DNA of 64,000 nt from Alphaproteobacteria bacterium. GTDB taxonomy: Bacteria > Pseudomonadota > Alphaproteobacteria > Reyranellales > Reyranellaceae. The notes under the pieces were generated by a model. The model saw nothing but the letters and a program-made list of their open reading frames with translations, was not told the DNA's origin and ran no database searches. This document shows, one piece after another, positions 33,859 to 50,723 of the stretch; position 1 is the stretch's first letter, and the number at the start of each line of letters is the position of its first letter. The position numbers and the translations under genes were made by a program. Location: contig JAHBYP010000005.1 of assembly GCA_019635875.1 (NCBI GenBank), positions 310,001-374,000 on the forward strand. Reading direction: 5' to 3'.

Positions 33859-36303
33859 CTAATCCTGGGTCTGCGCCGATACGCTGCCGAACAGCACCGC
33901 GACCGGCCGGCGGCCGAACAGGCTCGTCAGCGGCACTCGGGCGGCATCGAAACGAACCTCGCGCGAGTCAAGAATGTCGACCAGCGTCGCCGGCTGGAAG
34001 GAGGGCCGCAGGCATGCTCCGCCCAGCACCTCGGGCGAGATCGCGAGCGACGCCAAGTCCCCAACCATGCCGTAAGCCAGGCGAGGAACGGCGACGACGA
34101 CGACCTCGCTGCCGAGTCGTCGCGCGAAGGCGACGAACTGCTCGGCCTGGGCTCCCTGGACCTCGATCGGCTCGTACGCGCCCCTGGTGAACACCTCCGG
34201 CATCCGCGACCGCAGCGCCAGCAACGCCGCGACCATCCGCTGCTTCACGGCTCCAGCCCGCCAATCCCCGCCGGGCGCTCGCAGGGACGCGGCCGCCCGC
34301 GCGAAGTCGACCGGCCGGCGGTTGTCGGGATCGACGAGGCTGAAATCCCAAAACTCCGTGCCTTGGTAAATGTCCGGGACGCCGGGTGCCGTGAGCTTGA
34401 GCACCAGCTGCGCCAGGCTGTTGATCGCCCCCGCCCGCGCGATGCGCTCGACGAAGGCGACGATGCCCTCCAGCAGATCGGGAATGGCGCGCCCGGCGAT
34501 CAGCCGCGACACGAACGTGCGAGCCGCTTCCTCGTAGGCCTCGTCGGGATCGATCCAGTCGCTGCGCAACTTGGCCTCGCGCAGCGCCTTCTGCTGCCAC
34601 GCCGCCAGCCGCTCGGCGAACGCCGCGCGGCCATCGTCGTCAGCGGGATCGAGATCCAGCGGCCAGGCACCGACGATTGTCTGGAACAGCATCGCCAGAT
34701 CGGCATCGACAGGCATGCGCTCGCCACGCAGCGGGGCGCTCCACACCAGCCACCGCCGCAGATGGGCGATCCACTCCGGTGCGATCTCGCTCAGCACCGC
34801 CAGGCGCGCACGCACGTCCTCGCCGCGCTTGTGGTCGTGCGTCGCCGTCGCCAGCATGCTCAGCGGCGCCATCCATAGCCGCCTGGCCATGCGCGCATGG
34901 AAGGTCGCCGGCAGATCGGCGAAGCGCGACGCATCGAAGCCGACGTCATTGCGCGACAGCAGACGGCCGTACCGATAGAAGGCCGTGTCCTCGACAGCCT
35001 TCGCGGCGATCGGCGCGCTCAGCTGTTGGAAGCGCGCGACGGCGCGGCCGCGAGCGTCGCTGTCCGCCCCGGTGCCGAGCCAGCGCAGCACGTGCTCGAG
35101 GACCCAGCTGTCGTGGCGACGGATGGTGGCACGCGCGTCCGCTCCTGCCCGCTTCAGCACCGCGACATCGGCGTCGCCCGCGCCATAGATTCGATAAACC
35201 GGGAAATGCGCCAGCAGCTCCACCAGCACGCGGCGCAGGGCCGGACGGGTCACGTCGGCGCTGGTTCGGTCGTCTTGCGCCACCATGTGGAAAGCATCGA
35301 CGCAGGCCTCGAGCTGCCCGCCGAAGCTGCGATCGAGCATCTCGCGGCGTGCCGCCTGCTCCTCGACGGCAAAATCGGCCGGACGGCCGCTGAGTTCGGC
35401 CCAGGCGTCGGTCAGCGGTGCCTCGCCGGCCGGATCGTGCTGCAGGGCGCTGACCTCATCCATAAAATCGTAGCCCGACGTGCCGTCGCAGCTCCACGAA
35501 GGCGGCAGCGTCTCGCCACCGAGCAGGATCTTCTCGACGACGATGTAGGCGTGCGGACCGAGGCGCTGACGCAGCTTGCGGCAGTAGGCCGCCGGATCGG
35601 TCAGCCCGTCGATGTGATCGATCCGCACGCCGTCGATCGCGCCCTCGCGATGCAGCCGCAGGATCAGCGCGTGCGTGGCGTCGAAGACCACCTCGTCTTC
35701 CTGGCGCAGGCACACAAGGTCGTTGATCTCGAAGAATCGGCGCCAGTTGATGCGATCGCCGGCGCTGCGCCACCACGCGAGGCGATAGTGCTGCCGCCCG
35801 AGCTCGGCGTGCTCGTTCAGCGGAAAGCGATGCCCGTGGTAGCGCAGCGTGCCGTCGCCTCGCACCAGTTCGCCGGCCTCCAGCACGTCCGTCAGCGGCT
35901 TTCCCAGCACCGGCAGCAGCACCTTGCCATCTTCGCGCTGCCAGTCGATGTCGAAGAAGCCGGCATAGCGGCTGGCGGGACCATGGCGCAGCACGTCGAC
36001 CCACCAGGCATTCTCCCAGCCCGCCGCCATGTGGTTGGGCACGATGTCGAGGATCAGCCCCAGCCCGCGCTCCTTCAGCGCCGCGACCATGGCGCGGAAG
36101 GCAACCTCGCCGCCGAGCTCGGGATTGATGCGGGTGGGATCGATGCCGTCATAGCCATGCGTCGAGCCGGCGCGCGCCGCGGCGATCGGCGAAGCGTAGA
36201 CGTGGCTGATCCCCAGCGCGGCGAGATACGGCACGATGTGCGTTGCATCGGCGAAGGTGAAGCCGCGATGGAACTGAAGGCGGTAGGTGGCGCGCGGCGT
36301 CAC
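33859..36303 (-). CDS. treY: Malto-oligosyltrehalose synthase
   Basis: Rearranges the reducing-end alpha-1,4 bond of a malto-oligosaccharide to alpha,alpha-1,1, making maltooligosyltrehalose. 814 residues from a GTG that overlaps the malQ stop (GTGA). GH13 landmarks: 'TYRLQFHRGFTFADA' start typical of TreY, 'DIVPNHM', nucleophile Asp in 'DGVRIDHIDGLTDP', acid/base Glu in 'YIVVEKILLGGETLPPSW' and late 'LTAPGVPDIYQGTEFWDFSL'. Full family length. Last gene of the eight-gene trehalose/glucan operon; its product is cut by TreZ. Confidence 0.94.
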   Translation of the reverse strand: MTPRATYRLQFHRGFTFADATHIVPYLAALGISHVYASPIAAARAGSTHGYDGIDPTRINPELGGEVAFRAMVAALKERGLGLILDIVPNHMAAGWENAWWVDVLRHGPASRYAGFFDIDWQREDGKVLLPVLGKPLTDVLEAGELVRGDGTLRYHGHRFPLNEHAELGRQHYRLAWWRSAGDRINWRRFFEINDLVCLRQEDEVVFDATHALILRLHREGAIDGVRIDHIDGLTDPAAYCRKLRQRLGPHAYIVVEKILLGGETLPPSWSCDGTSGYDFMDEVSALQHDPAGEAPLTDAWAELSGRPADFAVEEQAARREMLDRSFGGQLEACVDAFHMVAQDDRTSADVTRPALRRVLVELLAHFPVYRIYGAGDADVAVLKRAGADARATIRRHDSWVLEHVLRWLGTGADSDARGRAVARFQQLSAPIAAKAVEDTAFYRYGRLLSRNDVGFDASRFADLPATFHARMARRLWMAPLSMLATATHDHKRGEDVRARLAVLSEIAPEWIAHLRRWLVWSAPLRGERMPVDADLAMLFQTIVGAWPLDLDPADDDGRAAFAERLAAWQQKALREAKLRSDWIDPDEAYEEAARTFVSRLIAGRAIPDLLEGIVAFVERIARAGAINSLAQLVLKLTAPGVPDIYQGTEFWDFSLVDPDNRRPVDFARAAASLRAPGGDWRAGAVKQRMVAALLALRSRMPEVFTRGAYEPIEVQGAQAEQFVAFARRLGSEVVVVAVPRLAYGMVGDLASLAISPEVLGGACLRPSFQPATLVDILDSREVRFDAARVPLTSLFGRRPVAVLFGSVSAQTQD

Positions 36304-38192
36304 GACGAGCGCGCCGCCAGACGCTTCAGGCGTGCCTGTACCGGCGCCGGTTCCAGCAGCTGATCAACGGGGAACTTCAGGCGGCGACGCCAGTTGGGAT
36401 GCTCGTCGACCGTGCCGGGAAGGTTCGGCTGCTCGGAGAGGCCCAGCAGATCCTCCAGCGGCACGATCGCCAGCGGCGATGGCGCGGCAGCCACCAGGCC
36501 GATCGCCGCGTCCACGGCTGGCGCCGGATCATGCGGTGGCGGCTCGACACCCTGGGCGACACCAGCCTCGACACAGGTGCGCCACAAGGCCGAACGGTCC
36601 TGCGGCCGTTGCGCGTCGGCCTCCGACGCCAGGCCGAGCCCGGCGCGCAGCCCGATATCCGCGCCCTGCCACCAGCCCGCAACGGTCGGCAGATCGTGGG
36701 TCGTGGTCATGGCGATCGCATCACCGCGCCATCGCCGCGGCGGCAGAAAGCCGCTGTCGTCGCGCTGGAACCACATAACGTCCATGCCGGCGATACCGGC
36801 CTCGCGGCAGCGCTCGCGAAACGCCGGCGGCACGGTGCCGAGATCCTCGCCGATCACGACGGCGCGGTGGCGATGCGATTCGAGCGCCACCAGGCGCAGC
36901 AGATCGTCAAGCGGATAGGCGAGATATGCCCCTTCGGTGGGCGGGGCTCCATCGGGAATCAGCCATAGCCGCATCATGCCCATGGCGTGATCGATGCGCA
37001 CGCCGCCGGCGTGACGCAGGGCGGCGCGCAGGGTCGCGAGGAACGGCTCGAAGCCCGAGTCGACGAGGGCGCGCGGCGAGAGGGCGCCGAGGCCCCATCC
37101 CTGCCCCTTCATGTTGAAGGAATCCGGTGGTGCGCCGATGCTGACGCCGTCGAGCATGTCCTGCGGGCGCGAGCGCGCCTGGCTGCCATTGCGATCGAGC
37201 CCGACCGCCAGGTCGGCGATCAAGCCGATGCGCATGCCGGCATCGCGCGCCGCGCGCTGGGCACCGGCCAAGGCGCGGTCGGCGATCCACTGCTCGAACA
37301 GCAGGTAATCGATCTCGGCTTCCCTGCCGCGCGCGTCGAAGCGTGCGTGCTCCACCAGACGTGGCCCTGCCTCGCTGACGAACCGTCGCAGATCGTCGGC
37401 CGGCAGCCCGTCGCGCACGAATTCCTGGTGCAGACGCCGCAGCAGGATGCGCTTGGCTCGCGATACGGCCGGCCAGTCGATCAGCTCGCCGTCATCTATC
37501 TGGAGCCCGGCTCGGGCGCGCCGCACGCGCTCGTCCCCCAGCACGCAGGCCGGATCCGCCATCAGGGCGTTGAGAAACAGTCGGCTCGACGGCGAGTACG
37601 GCGTGAAATGCGAAGACCCGTCGGTGGCCAGCGCATGGGCCGGACTGACCGTCAGCGCGTCGGCGCCATGTCGCGCCGCCTGACGCGCCAGGTCGGCCAA
37701 GGCAGTCGTGTCGCCGATGCCATCATCGCCGGCACGCCTCAGCGCATAGGTCTGCACCGCCAGCCCGAACATCGGCCGGCCGGCGGCGACATCATCGAGA
37801 GTGACGCAGCGGCGGGGCGCCGCCGCTACCAGGATCTCGCGCTCGGCCGTGCGCAGGACATGGTAGCCGGGCTGTACAATGGCCGGCAGCTCATTGCCGA
37901 CGAGCGCAAGCCCCTCGCCGCTCTCCAGGCGCAGCTCGGCCGAACCGCTCAGCCCTGGAACCCTGCACGCCACGCCGATTGTCGTTGTGATCATCGGCGG
38001 CAGCGGAGGCGGCGCGCACAAATGATCGCGGCTCAGCGCCACCTGTTCCGGCGAGTCGGCGGGCAGGCCCAGCACCGCGAGCATGCGGCGCAGCACGTCG
38101 AGCGAGACGATCTGCGGCTGGCCGGAGGCGTCGGTCCACTCGACCGCAATGCCGGCCTCGCGGGCCAGCGCGCGCACCGCCTCGTCACTCAT
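36300..38192 (-). CDS. malQ: 4-alpha-glucanotransferase (amylomaltase)
   Basis: Transfers glucan chains between malto-oligosaccharides, releasing glucose and rebuilding longer acceptors. 630 residues from ATG 38192, overlapping the treZ stop. GH77 motifs: 'SSHFTPYSPSSRLFLNALM' near residue 185, nucleophile Asp in 'GGVRIDHAMGMMRLWL', Glu in 'AVVIGEDLGTVPPAFRE', and 'TTTHDLPTVAGWW'. The N-terminal 130 residues are the extra domain seen in bacterial MalQ of the longer type. In this operon it would adjust chain lengths so that TreY and GlgE have suitable substrates. Confidence 0.93.
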   Translation of the reverse strand: MSDEAVRALAREAGIAVEWTDASGQPQIVSLDVLRRMLAVLGLPADSPEQVALSRDHLCAPPPLPPMITTTIGVACRVPGLSGSAELRLESGEGLALVGNELPAIVQPGYHVLRTAEREILVAAAPRRCVTLDDVAAGRPMFGLAVQTYALRRAGDDGIGDTTALADLARQAARHGADALTVSPAHALATDGSSHFTPYSPSSRLFLNALMADPACVLGDERVRRARAGLQIDDGELIDWPAVSRAKRILLRRLHQEFVRDGLPADDLRRFVSEAGPRLVEHARFDARGREAEIDYLLFEQWIADRALAGAQRAARDAGMRIGLIADLAVGLDRNGSQARSRPQDMLDGVSIGAPPDSFNMKGQGWGLGALSPRALVDSGFEPFLATLRAALRHAGGVRIDHAMGMMRLWLIPDGAPPTEGAYLAYPLDDLLRLVALESHRHRAVVIGEDLGTVPPAFRERCREAGIAGMDVMWFQRDDSGFLPPRRWRGDAIAMTTTHDLPTVAGWWQGADIGLRAGLGLASEADAQRPQDRSALWRTCVEAGVAQGVEPPPHDPAPAVDAAIGLVAAAPSPLAIVPLEDLLGLSEQPNLPGTVDEHPNWRRRLKFPVDQLLEPAPVQARLKRLAARSS

Positions 38193-39918
38193 GTCTGGAG
38201 GAACGCCACGGTGCAGCGCGCGGCCAGGTGACCGTGCTCGCTGTTCGCGCGGCTGGCGAAAAGCAGGTCCCCGGCGATGGTGGGCAGCACGCAGGGCTCG
38301 CCGCCGAGGTTGGCGGCGATGGTCAGGACCTCGCCCGCCCGTCCGCGCCAGCGCGCCAGGACGGCGGTGGCCGACAGGGTGGCGGCGCCGAGGCTGGTCA
38401 TGCCTGCAAGGCGCGGAACGATCGCCTGGCGCCGCAGCGCGAGAATCTGGCGGTAGAAGTCGACCCACTCGGCACTGGGCGGCTCGTTGCCCAGGCGGCA
38501 GCGCTCGAAGGTTTGCGGATCGTTGGGATCGGGAATCTCGCCATCGCCGAAGCGCGTGAAGGCGGCGAACTCGCGGCGCCGTCCTTCGCGCACGGCCACC
38601 GCCAGCTCACCACGATGATCGGTGAAGAACTGGAACGGCACGGTGCTGCCCAGCTCCTCGCCCATGAAGATCAGCGGAATCTGCGGGCACAGCAGCTGCA
38701 GCGTAACCGCGGCCCGCAAGGTCTCGCCCTCGACCAACGTCGTCAGCCTGTCGCCGAAGGGCCGGTTGCCGACCTGGTCGTGGTTCTGCAGAAAGAAGAC
38801 GAAAGCAGTGGGCGGCAAATCGGCCGAGATATCGCCGCGCTTGCGACCGCCGCGATGGGCCGAGGCCTCACCCTGATAGTCGAAGCCCTCGGCAAGGCAG
38901 CGGGCCAGGCGATCGGCCGGATGCTGCGCGTGATCGACGTAGTAGCCGTCGGTCTCGCCGGTCAGCAGAACGTGAATCGCGTGGTGTGCGTCGTCGTTCC
39001 ATTGCGCATCGAAGGCGTCCGGCCGCAGGAGTCCGGCGCTGTTGGCGTCGTTCTCCAGCACCAGATGAACGTGGCGGCCGGGTTCGACGGTAGCGCGCAC
39101 CTCGCGCGCCATCTCGACCAGCCAGTCCTGCTCGGCGATGGCGTGCACCGCGTCGAAGCGCAGGCCGTCGAAGCGATACTCCATCAGCCACATCAGCGCA
39201 TTCTCCGTGAAGAACCGGCGCACCTCGGGACGGCGGAAGTCGATGGCAGCGCCCCAAGGCGTGGCGATGTCGTCGCGGAAGAAGGATGGCGCGCAGGCGG
39301 CGATGCAGTTCCCGTCCGGGCCGAAATGATTGTAGACGACGTCGAGGAAGACCATCAGGCCCAGGCCGTGCGCGGCGTCGATCATCGTCTTGAGATCTTC
39401 CGGCGTGCCGTAGCAGCAGGCCGGAGCGAACTGCAGGACGCCGTCGTAGCCCCAATTGCGCGTGCCGGGAAAATCGGCGACCGGCATCAGCTCGATCGCC
39501 GTTATGCCCAGCCCGGCGAGCCGCTTCAGCTCGGCCTGGATCCCCTCGAAGCCGCCAAACAGGCCCGGATGCAGCTCGTAGAGCACGACCTCGTGCCACG
39601 GCCTGCCGCGCCAGTCGGCGTGGCGCCACGTGTAGGACACCGGATCGACGACGACGCTTTCGCCGTGCACGCCGCCCAGCTGCGCGCGCGAGGCCGGATC
39701 GGCTATCGTCTCGCCGCTGCCCAGCCGATAGCGATAGCGGGCGCCGGGGCCGCAACGCGCCTCCGCCTCGAACCAGCCCCCGGCGTCGCGGCGCATGGCG
39801 ACGGACGCATCGTCGCCAAGCAGGACCTCGACACGCCGCTGCCGCGGCGCCCACAGCCGGAAGCGCACTCGATCGGCGTCGACCAGCGTGGCCCCGAAGG
39901 GCAGTTGCCGCGCGTGGA

Positions 39919-39922
<4 letters not shown>
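38189..39922 (-). CDS. treZ: Malto-oligosyltrehalose trehalohydrolase
   Basis: Hydrolyses maltooligosyltrehalose to free trehalose. 577 residues from ATG 39922 (MIHARQLPFGATLVDAD); the stop overlaps malQ and the start overlaps glgX (ATGA). An N-terminal carbohydrate-binding domain ('VRFRLWAPRQRRVEVLLGDD') is followed by the GH13 barrel: 'MVFLDVVYNHFGPDGN', nucleophile Asp in 'DGLRFDAVHAI', Glu in 'VHLVLENDANSA', 'FFLQNHDQVGNRPFGDR'. Standard length and order next to treY and glgX/treX. Confidence 0.94.
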
Positions 39923-42015
<2,093 letters not shown>

Positions 42016-42019
42016 GGGT

Positions 42020-44160
42020 TCAGTCCTCGGGCCGCAGCGCGATCACCGCCAGTGGCGGAAGGGTGAGCTTCAGCGACTGCGCCTCGCCATGCGCGGCCAC
42101 GGTGTCCGCGGTGATGCTGCCGGCATTACCCATGTCGCTGCCCCCATAGAAGCGCGAGTCGGTGTTGATGATCTCGCGCCATCGCGCGGCCCGCGGCACG
42201 CCGACGCTGTAGGCGTATCGCGGCGCCGGCGTCATGTTGCACACCACCAGCACAGGCCTGTCGCCGTGCTTGCCGCTGCGCAGGAAGGCGAAGACCGAGT
42301 TGGAACGATCGTCGCCGATCAACCAGCGGAAACCGCGCCCGTCGCCGTCGAGCCGATGCATCGCCGGCTCACGGCGATAGACCGCGTTGAGGTCGCGCAC
42401 CAGATGCTGAACACCGGCGTGATCCGGTTCGTCGAGCAGGCGCCAGTCCAGGCTGCTGTCGTGGTTCCACTCGCCCGGCTGCGCCAGCTCGCCGCCCATG
42501 AACAGCAGCTTCTTTCCGGGATGCATCCACATCAGCCCCAGCGTGGCGCGCAGATTGGCGAAGCGCTGCCAGCGATCTCCCGGCATCTTGCCCAGCAGCG
42601 AGGCTTTGCCGTGCACCACCTCGTCGTGCGAGAGCGGCAGGATGAACTGCTCGGAGAAGGCGTAGAGCAGGCCAAAGGTGACGTCGTCGTGGTGCCACCG
42701 GCGATGCACCGGATCGCGCGACACATAGCGCAGCGTGTCGTGCATCCAGCCCATGTTCCATTTGTAGTGGAAGCCCAACCCCTGCTCCGTCGTCGGCCGC
42801 GTCACGCCCGGCCAGGCCGTCGATTCCTCGGCGATCATGATCGCGCCGCGGCAGCGCTCGGCGACAACGGCATTGAGGTGCTGCAGGAACGACACCGCCT
42901 CGAGGTTCTCGCGCCCGCCATGGACGTTGGGAATCCACTCGCCATGGGCGCGGCTGTAGTCGCGGTATAGCATCGAGGCCACGGCATCGACGCGCAGGCC
43001 GTCGACATGGAACTGCTCCAGCCAGTAGAGCGCGCTGGCAATCAGGAAGCCCTGCACCTCGCGCCGGCCGAAATTGTAGATCAGCGTGTTCCAGTCGCGA
43101 TGGAAACCTTCGCGCGGGTCCTGATGCTCGTAAAGCGCCGTGCCATCGAAACGCGCCAGTCCATGCGCGTCGGAGGGGAAGTGCGCCGGCACCCAGTCGA
43201 GCAGGATGCCGATGCCCGCCCGATGCAGCGCGTCGACGAAGCGCGCGAAGCCTTCGGGGGTGCCGAAGCGCGCGGTGGGTGCGAACATGCCGATCGGCTG
43301 GTATCCCCAGGAGCCGCTGAAGGGATGCTCGGTGATCGGCAGCAATTCGACATGGGTGAAGCCCATGTCACGCACATAGGGAATCAGCTTCTCCGCCGCC
43401 CGATCCCAGTCGAGGCCGGCCATCCACGAACCCAGATGGACCTCGTAGATCGAGATCGGCGCCGCCGGCGACTGGCGCGCGCCGCGCCCCGCCATCCACG
43501 CCTCGTCCTGCCAGTGCCAGTCGAGCGGCGCGGCGACGACCGAGGCGGTGCCGGGCGGCGTCTCGCTGTGGCGCGCGATCGGATCGGCCTTCTGTCCGGC
43601 GCCGACGATGTCGTACTTGTAGCGCGCACCCGCCGCGACGCGTGGCACGAAGAGCTCCCAGACCCCCGCCGGATGGCGCAGCCGCATGGGATGGCGGCGC
43701 GAGTCCCAGCTGTTGAAGTCGCCGATCACCGAGACATGGCCGGCATTGGGCGCCCATACCGCGAAGCGCACGCCCGCGACGCCGTCGACCTGCATCGGCT
43801 GGGCGCCGAAGACTCGACCCATCTCGAAATGGCGGCCTTCGTTGAAAAGATGCAGGTCGACATCGCCCAGCAGCAGGCCGAACGCATACGGGTCCTCGGT
43901 TTCCTGCATCGCATCCGGCCAGGCGACGCGCAGCAGGTAGGGTGCGCGATCAGTGACGCCGCCCTCGAACAGGCCGCGAGTCTGCGTCTCGGTGAGCCGA
44001 CCGATCGGCGCCCGGTCGCCGCGCCTGAGCACCTCGACATCGCGCGCGCCCGGCAGATAGGCACGCACCACGCCGTCGTGCGGGCCGAGGAAGGCGAAAG
44101 GTTCGCGCAGCAGGAGCGCGGGGTCGATCGCGGCGCCGGCGCGCGGTTGCGAGGCCGCGC

Positions 44161-44164
<4 letters not shown>
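42020..44164 (-). CDS. glgB: 1,4-alpha-glucan branching enzyme
   Basis: Makes alpha-1,6 branches on linear glucan, here the glucan built by GlgE. 714 residues from a GTG overlapping the treS/pep2 stop (GTGA). Domain order: N1 and CBM48 ('[20 protein letters not shown]'), GH13_9 barrel with '[19 protein letters not shown]', nucleophile Asp in '[19 protein letters not shown]', acid/base Glu in '[14 protein letters not shown]', and '[16 protein letters not shown]'; C-terminal beta domain to the end. Length is typical of the long form. Confidence 0.96.
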
Positions 44165-47456
<3,292 letters not shown>

Positions 47457-47460
<4 letters not shown>

Positions 47461-50400
47461 GGCGCTGCTCCGCCAACGGGCGATATGCGCCACAGGGCGT
47501 AGGGCAGCACCTGGGGATCCAGCCGCAGGCGCTGCAACTTGCCGGTCCATGTGAAGCGCCGATTGGTCAGCAAGTCCTCGACCTCGAGCGTCCCGCTGTC
47601 CGGCAGATTCCATTCCCAGAGCGGGATCTCGAAGGTCGCTTCCTGCGCGACATTCGGCTCGAGACTGACGGCGACGAGAATCATGTCCTCGCGCGGCTCG
47701 GTGAAGCGGCCGTAGAGCAGCACTTGGTCGTTGAAGGCGTTGTAGAAGCGCAGCCCGAGATGGCTCTGCAGTGCCGGATGGGCGCGCCGCAGGCGGTTGA
47801 GCGTCGTGATCTCGCTCACGATGTTGCCGGGCGCGTCGAAGTCGCGGACGCGGATCTGGTACTTCTCGGAGTCGAGGTATTCCTCTCGCCCGGGCAGCGG
47901 CGCGCCTTCGCACAGCTCGAAGCCGGAATACATGCCCCACAGGCCCGACAACGTCGTGGCCAGCGCGGCGCGGATCAGGAAGCCGGGCCGGCCAGAGGTC
48001 TGCAGAAACACCGGATTGATGTCGGGCGTGTTGACGAAGAAGTTGGGCCGGAAGAACTCGGCCACCTCGGTTGTCGTCAGCTCGGTCAGGTACTCCGTCA
48101 ACTCGCGCTTGGTGTTGCGCCACGTGAAGTAGGTATAGGACTGGGTGAAGCCGACCTTGGCCAGGCGGTACATCATCTTCGGCCGCGTGAAGGCCTCCGA
48201 CAGGAAGATCACGTCGGGATGACGGCCGCGCACGTCGGCGATCATCCACTGCCAGAACGGCAGCGGCTTGGTGTGAGGGTTGTCGACGCGGAAGATGCGT
48301 ACGCCCTCGTCGACCCAGAACTGCACCACGTCGCGCAGCGCCAGCCACAGCGAGGGCACGGCGCCGGGCGCGTAGAAGTCGACATTGTGGATGTCCTGGT
48401 ACTTCTTCGGCGGATTCTCGGCATACTTGATCGTGCCGTCGGCCCGGCGCCTGAACCATTCCGGGTGGTCGCGCAGCCAGGGATGGTCGGGAGAGCACTG
48501 GATGGCGAAGTCGAGGGCGATCTCCAGCCCCTGCGCACGCGCTGCCGCCACCAGCCGCCGGAAATCCGCCGGCGTACCCAGGGCTGGATGGATGGCGTCG
48601 TGGCCACCCTCCTCGCCGCCGATCGCATAGGGACTGCCGAGATCACCGGGCTGCGCGTTCAGCGAGTTGTTGCGGCCCTTGCGGTTGCGCGCCCCGATGG
48701 GATGGATCGGCGGGAAATAGAGGACGTCGAAGCCCATGGCGCGGATGCGCGGCAGGGCGGCGACGACGTCGTCGAAAGTGCCATGACGCCGCTCGTCGCG
48801 GGTGAGCGAGCGCGGGAAGAGCTCGTACCAGCTGGCGAACCCGGCTTCGCGCCGCTCGACATCCAGCGCTACCGGTGCGCTGCGGGCGGCGAAGGCACGC
48901 GGATCGGCGATATCGACCAGCTCGCGCATCGCCGGCGACAGCAAGGCCTTTACCATCACCTCGCCCGACGCCTGCGACAGCATGTTCAGCACTTCGGCGA
49001 ACTTCGCCGCCGTGCACGGTACGTTGCGGTCGGCCAGCATCTGCAGATAGGCGCGCGCATCGGCGACGTCGGCGGCGACGTCGACGCCTGCCTCGTGGCG
49101 CGCCTCGATGGCGTGGCGAATCGAGCCGAACTCGTCCCACCACCCCTCGACGGCGAACTCGTGCCGGCCGATTCGCACCGGCACGAAGGATGCGCGCCAG
49201 CGATCATTGCCCAGAAATGCCATCGGCACGCGCCGCCACTCCGGCTCGTCGGCGGCGCGCCAGAGCAGCTCGGCCCGCAGCTGATCATGGCCATCGGTGT
49301 AGACGTCGGCCTCGGCGATAACCGGCTGCCCGGCGATCCGCGTGGCGGCAAAGGGACCGCCGGCGACGGCCGGCGCGAGATTCTCGACGACGATCCGGGC
49401 AGACGACACCGCCGCCAGGACATCGCCGGCGACATCGGCCCGGACGACCGCCCTCGCCGGTTCCAGCTCGACGACGCGAACCTCGCCCGGTTCGAGGGTG
49501 GTGATCGGATGCTTGGCCGCCAATTCCCCGATCGCGGGATGCGCCGCCCTGCCGGAGACCGACCAGGAATTGGCGAGATCGGTGTTGATGATGACGGCGA
49601 CGCCCCGACGCGCGTCGCGTACATCAGGGGCGTCGACGCGCGCCAGGGACGAGACCCTGGCGCCGGCGCCGCTGAGGCTGACCATCTGTCCGCGCAGGGC
49701 GAGCGCCTGCGCAAATGTCGTGCCCAGTGCCTTGACGTCACCGGAGACATCGCCGGCCGACATCTCCCCAAGATCCGCCGGCACGGAGTGGGCATCGACC
49801 CGGCGCGTCGCCAGCCGCTCGAAGCCCATCGGCACCAGCCATCCGTTGCCAGTCGCCGCCGCGATCCGCAGCGCGCGTTGCGCCAGCATGGCGCGCGCCT
49901 GTGACGTCGCGGCACGCGCGGCGATGCGTTCGCCAAAGGGTACCTCCGCCGGCACAATGACCGGCGCGATGCGGCGCAGTCGCTCGTGCTCCTCGGCGTA
50001 CCAGCCGGCGCGGCCATCCCACCACGGGGCGGACGCGAACACGCCGGCCAGACCGCTGCCGGCCAGCGACTCCAGCCGCGGCCAGTCCATGCCGGGCGTC
50101 CATGCCAGGTGCGATGCACCGGGAACGCCGTCGATGATCGCCTTCAGCGCCGCCGTCGGCAGCGAGTCGCTTCCCAGCAGGCGAAACCCGGCGACGCCCT
50201 CACTTGCAAGCCGCCCGAGATGCTCGATCCACCAGCCGGCGAACCAGCCGACGGTAGAGCTCTCGAGCGATACGACCAGGCCGTCCGCCCGCGCACGCGG
50301 ATCGAGCCCGCCCGACAGCTTCAGCGGACGGAAACGGTCAGGAAAGGCCTGGGCGAGCCTGTGGGTGGTCGCGATGCGATCGAGCACGATGTCGACTACC

Positions 50401-50663
50401 AGACGCAGCCCGGCCGCCTTGCACGCGGCGGCAAGTCGCCCGGCTTGCCCCTCGGGTGCGCCGCCCAGGGCGGCCTGGTCGTGGTCGTCGGCGAGGAAGG
50501 GATCGGACGGAACATGCCGGAACAGCGGCGGCAGGCAGATCGCCTCGAAACCCATGTCGCGCGCGCGCCGGAAATGGCCCGGCCAAGCATCTACCGGCCC
50601 CGCAAGTGCGGGATGGATGTAATAAAGTTTCGCGAGCCCGGTCGGCGACAGGCGTTCTGACAT
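47457..50663 (-). CDS. glgE: Alpha-1,4-glucan:maltose-1-phosphate maltosyltransferase with extra N-terminal domain
   Basis: Extends alpha-1,4-glucan by maltosyl units from maltose-1-phosphate. 1,068 residues from ATG 50663, against about 660-700 for most GlgE. The canonical enzyme begins near residue 410 ('RIVVENLAPAVAGGPFAATR'), followed by 'VLYFPPIHPIGARNRKGRNN', nucleophile Asp in 'GVRIFRVDNPHTKPLPFW' and acid Glu in 'VIFLSEAFTRPKMMYRL'. Residues 1-400 resemble a decayed GH13 barrel ('LYYIHPALAGPVDAWPGHF', 'GLRLVVDIVLDRIATTH', 'GVAGFRLLGSDSLP') without the catalytic acids, perhaps a glucan-binding or structural unit. Lies 60 bases after otsA. Confidence 0.93.
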
Positions 50664-50723
50664 GGGAGAGATAACCGCCGAACGCCGCAAATGGTTGCGT
50701 GGCTGCGGCGCCTTGTGGACAGG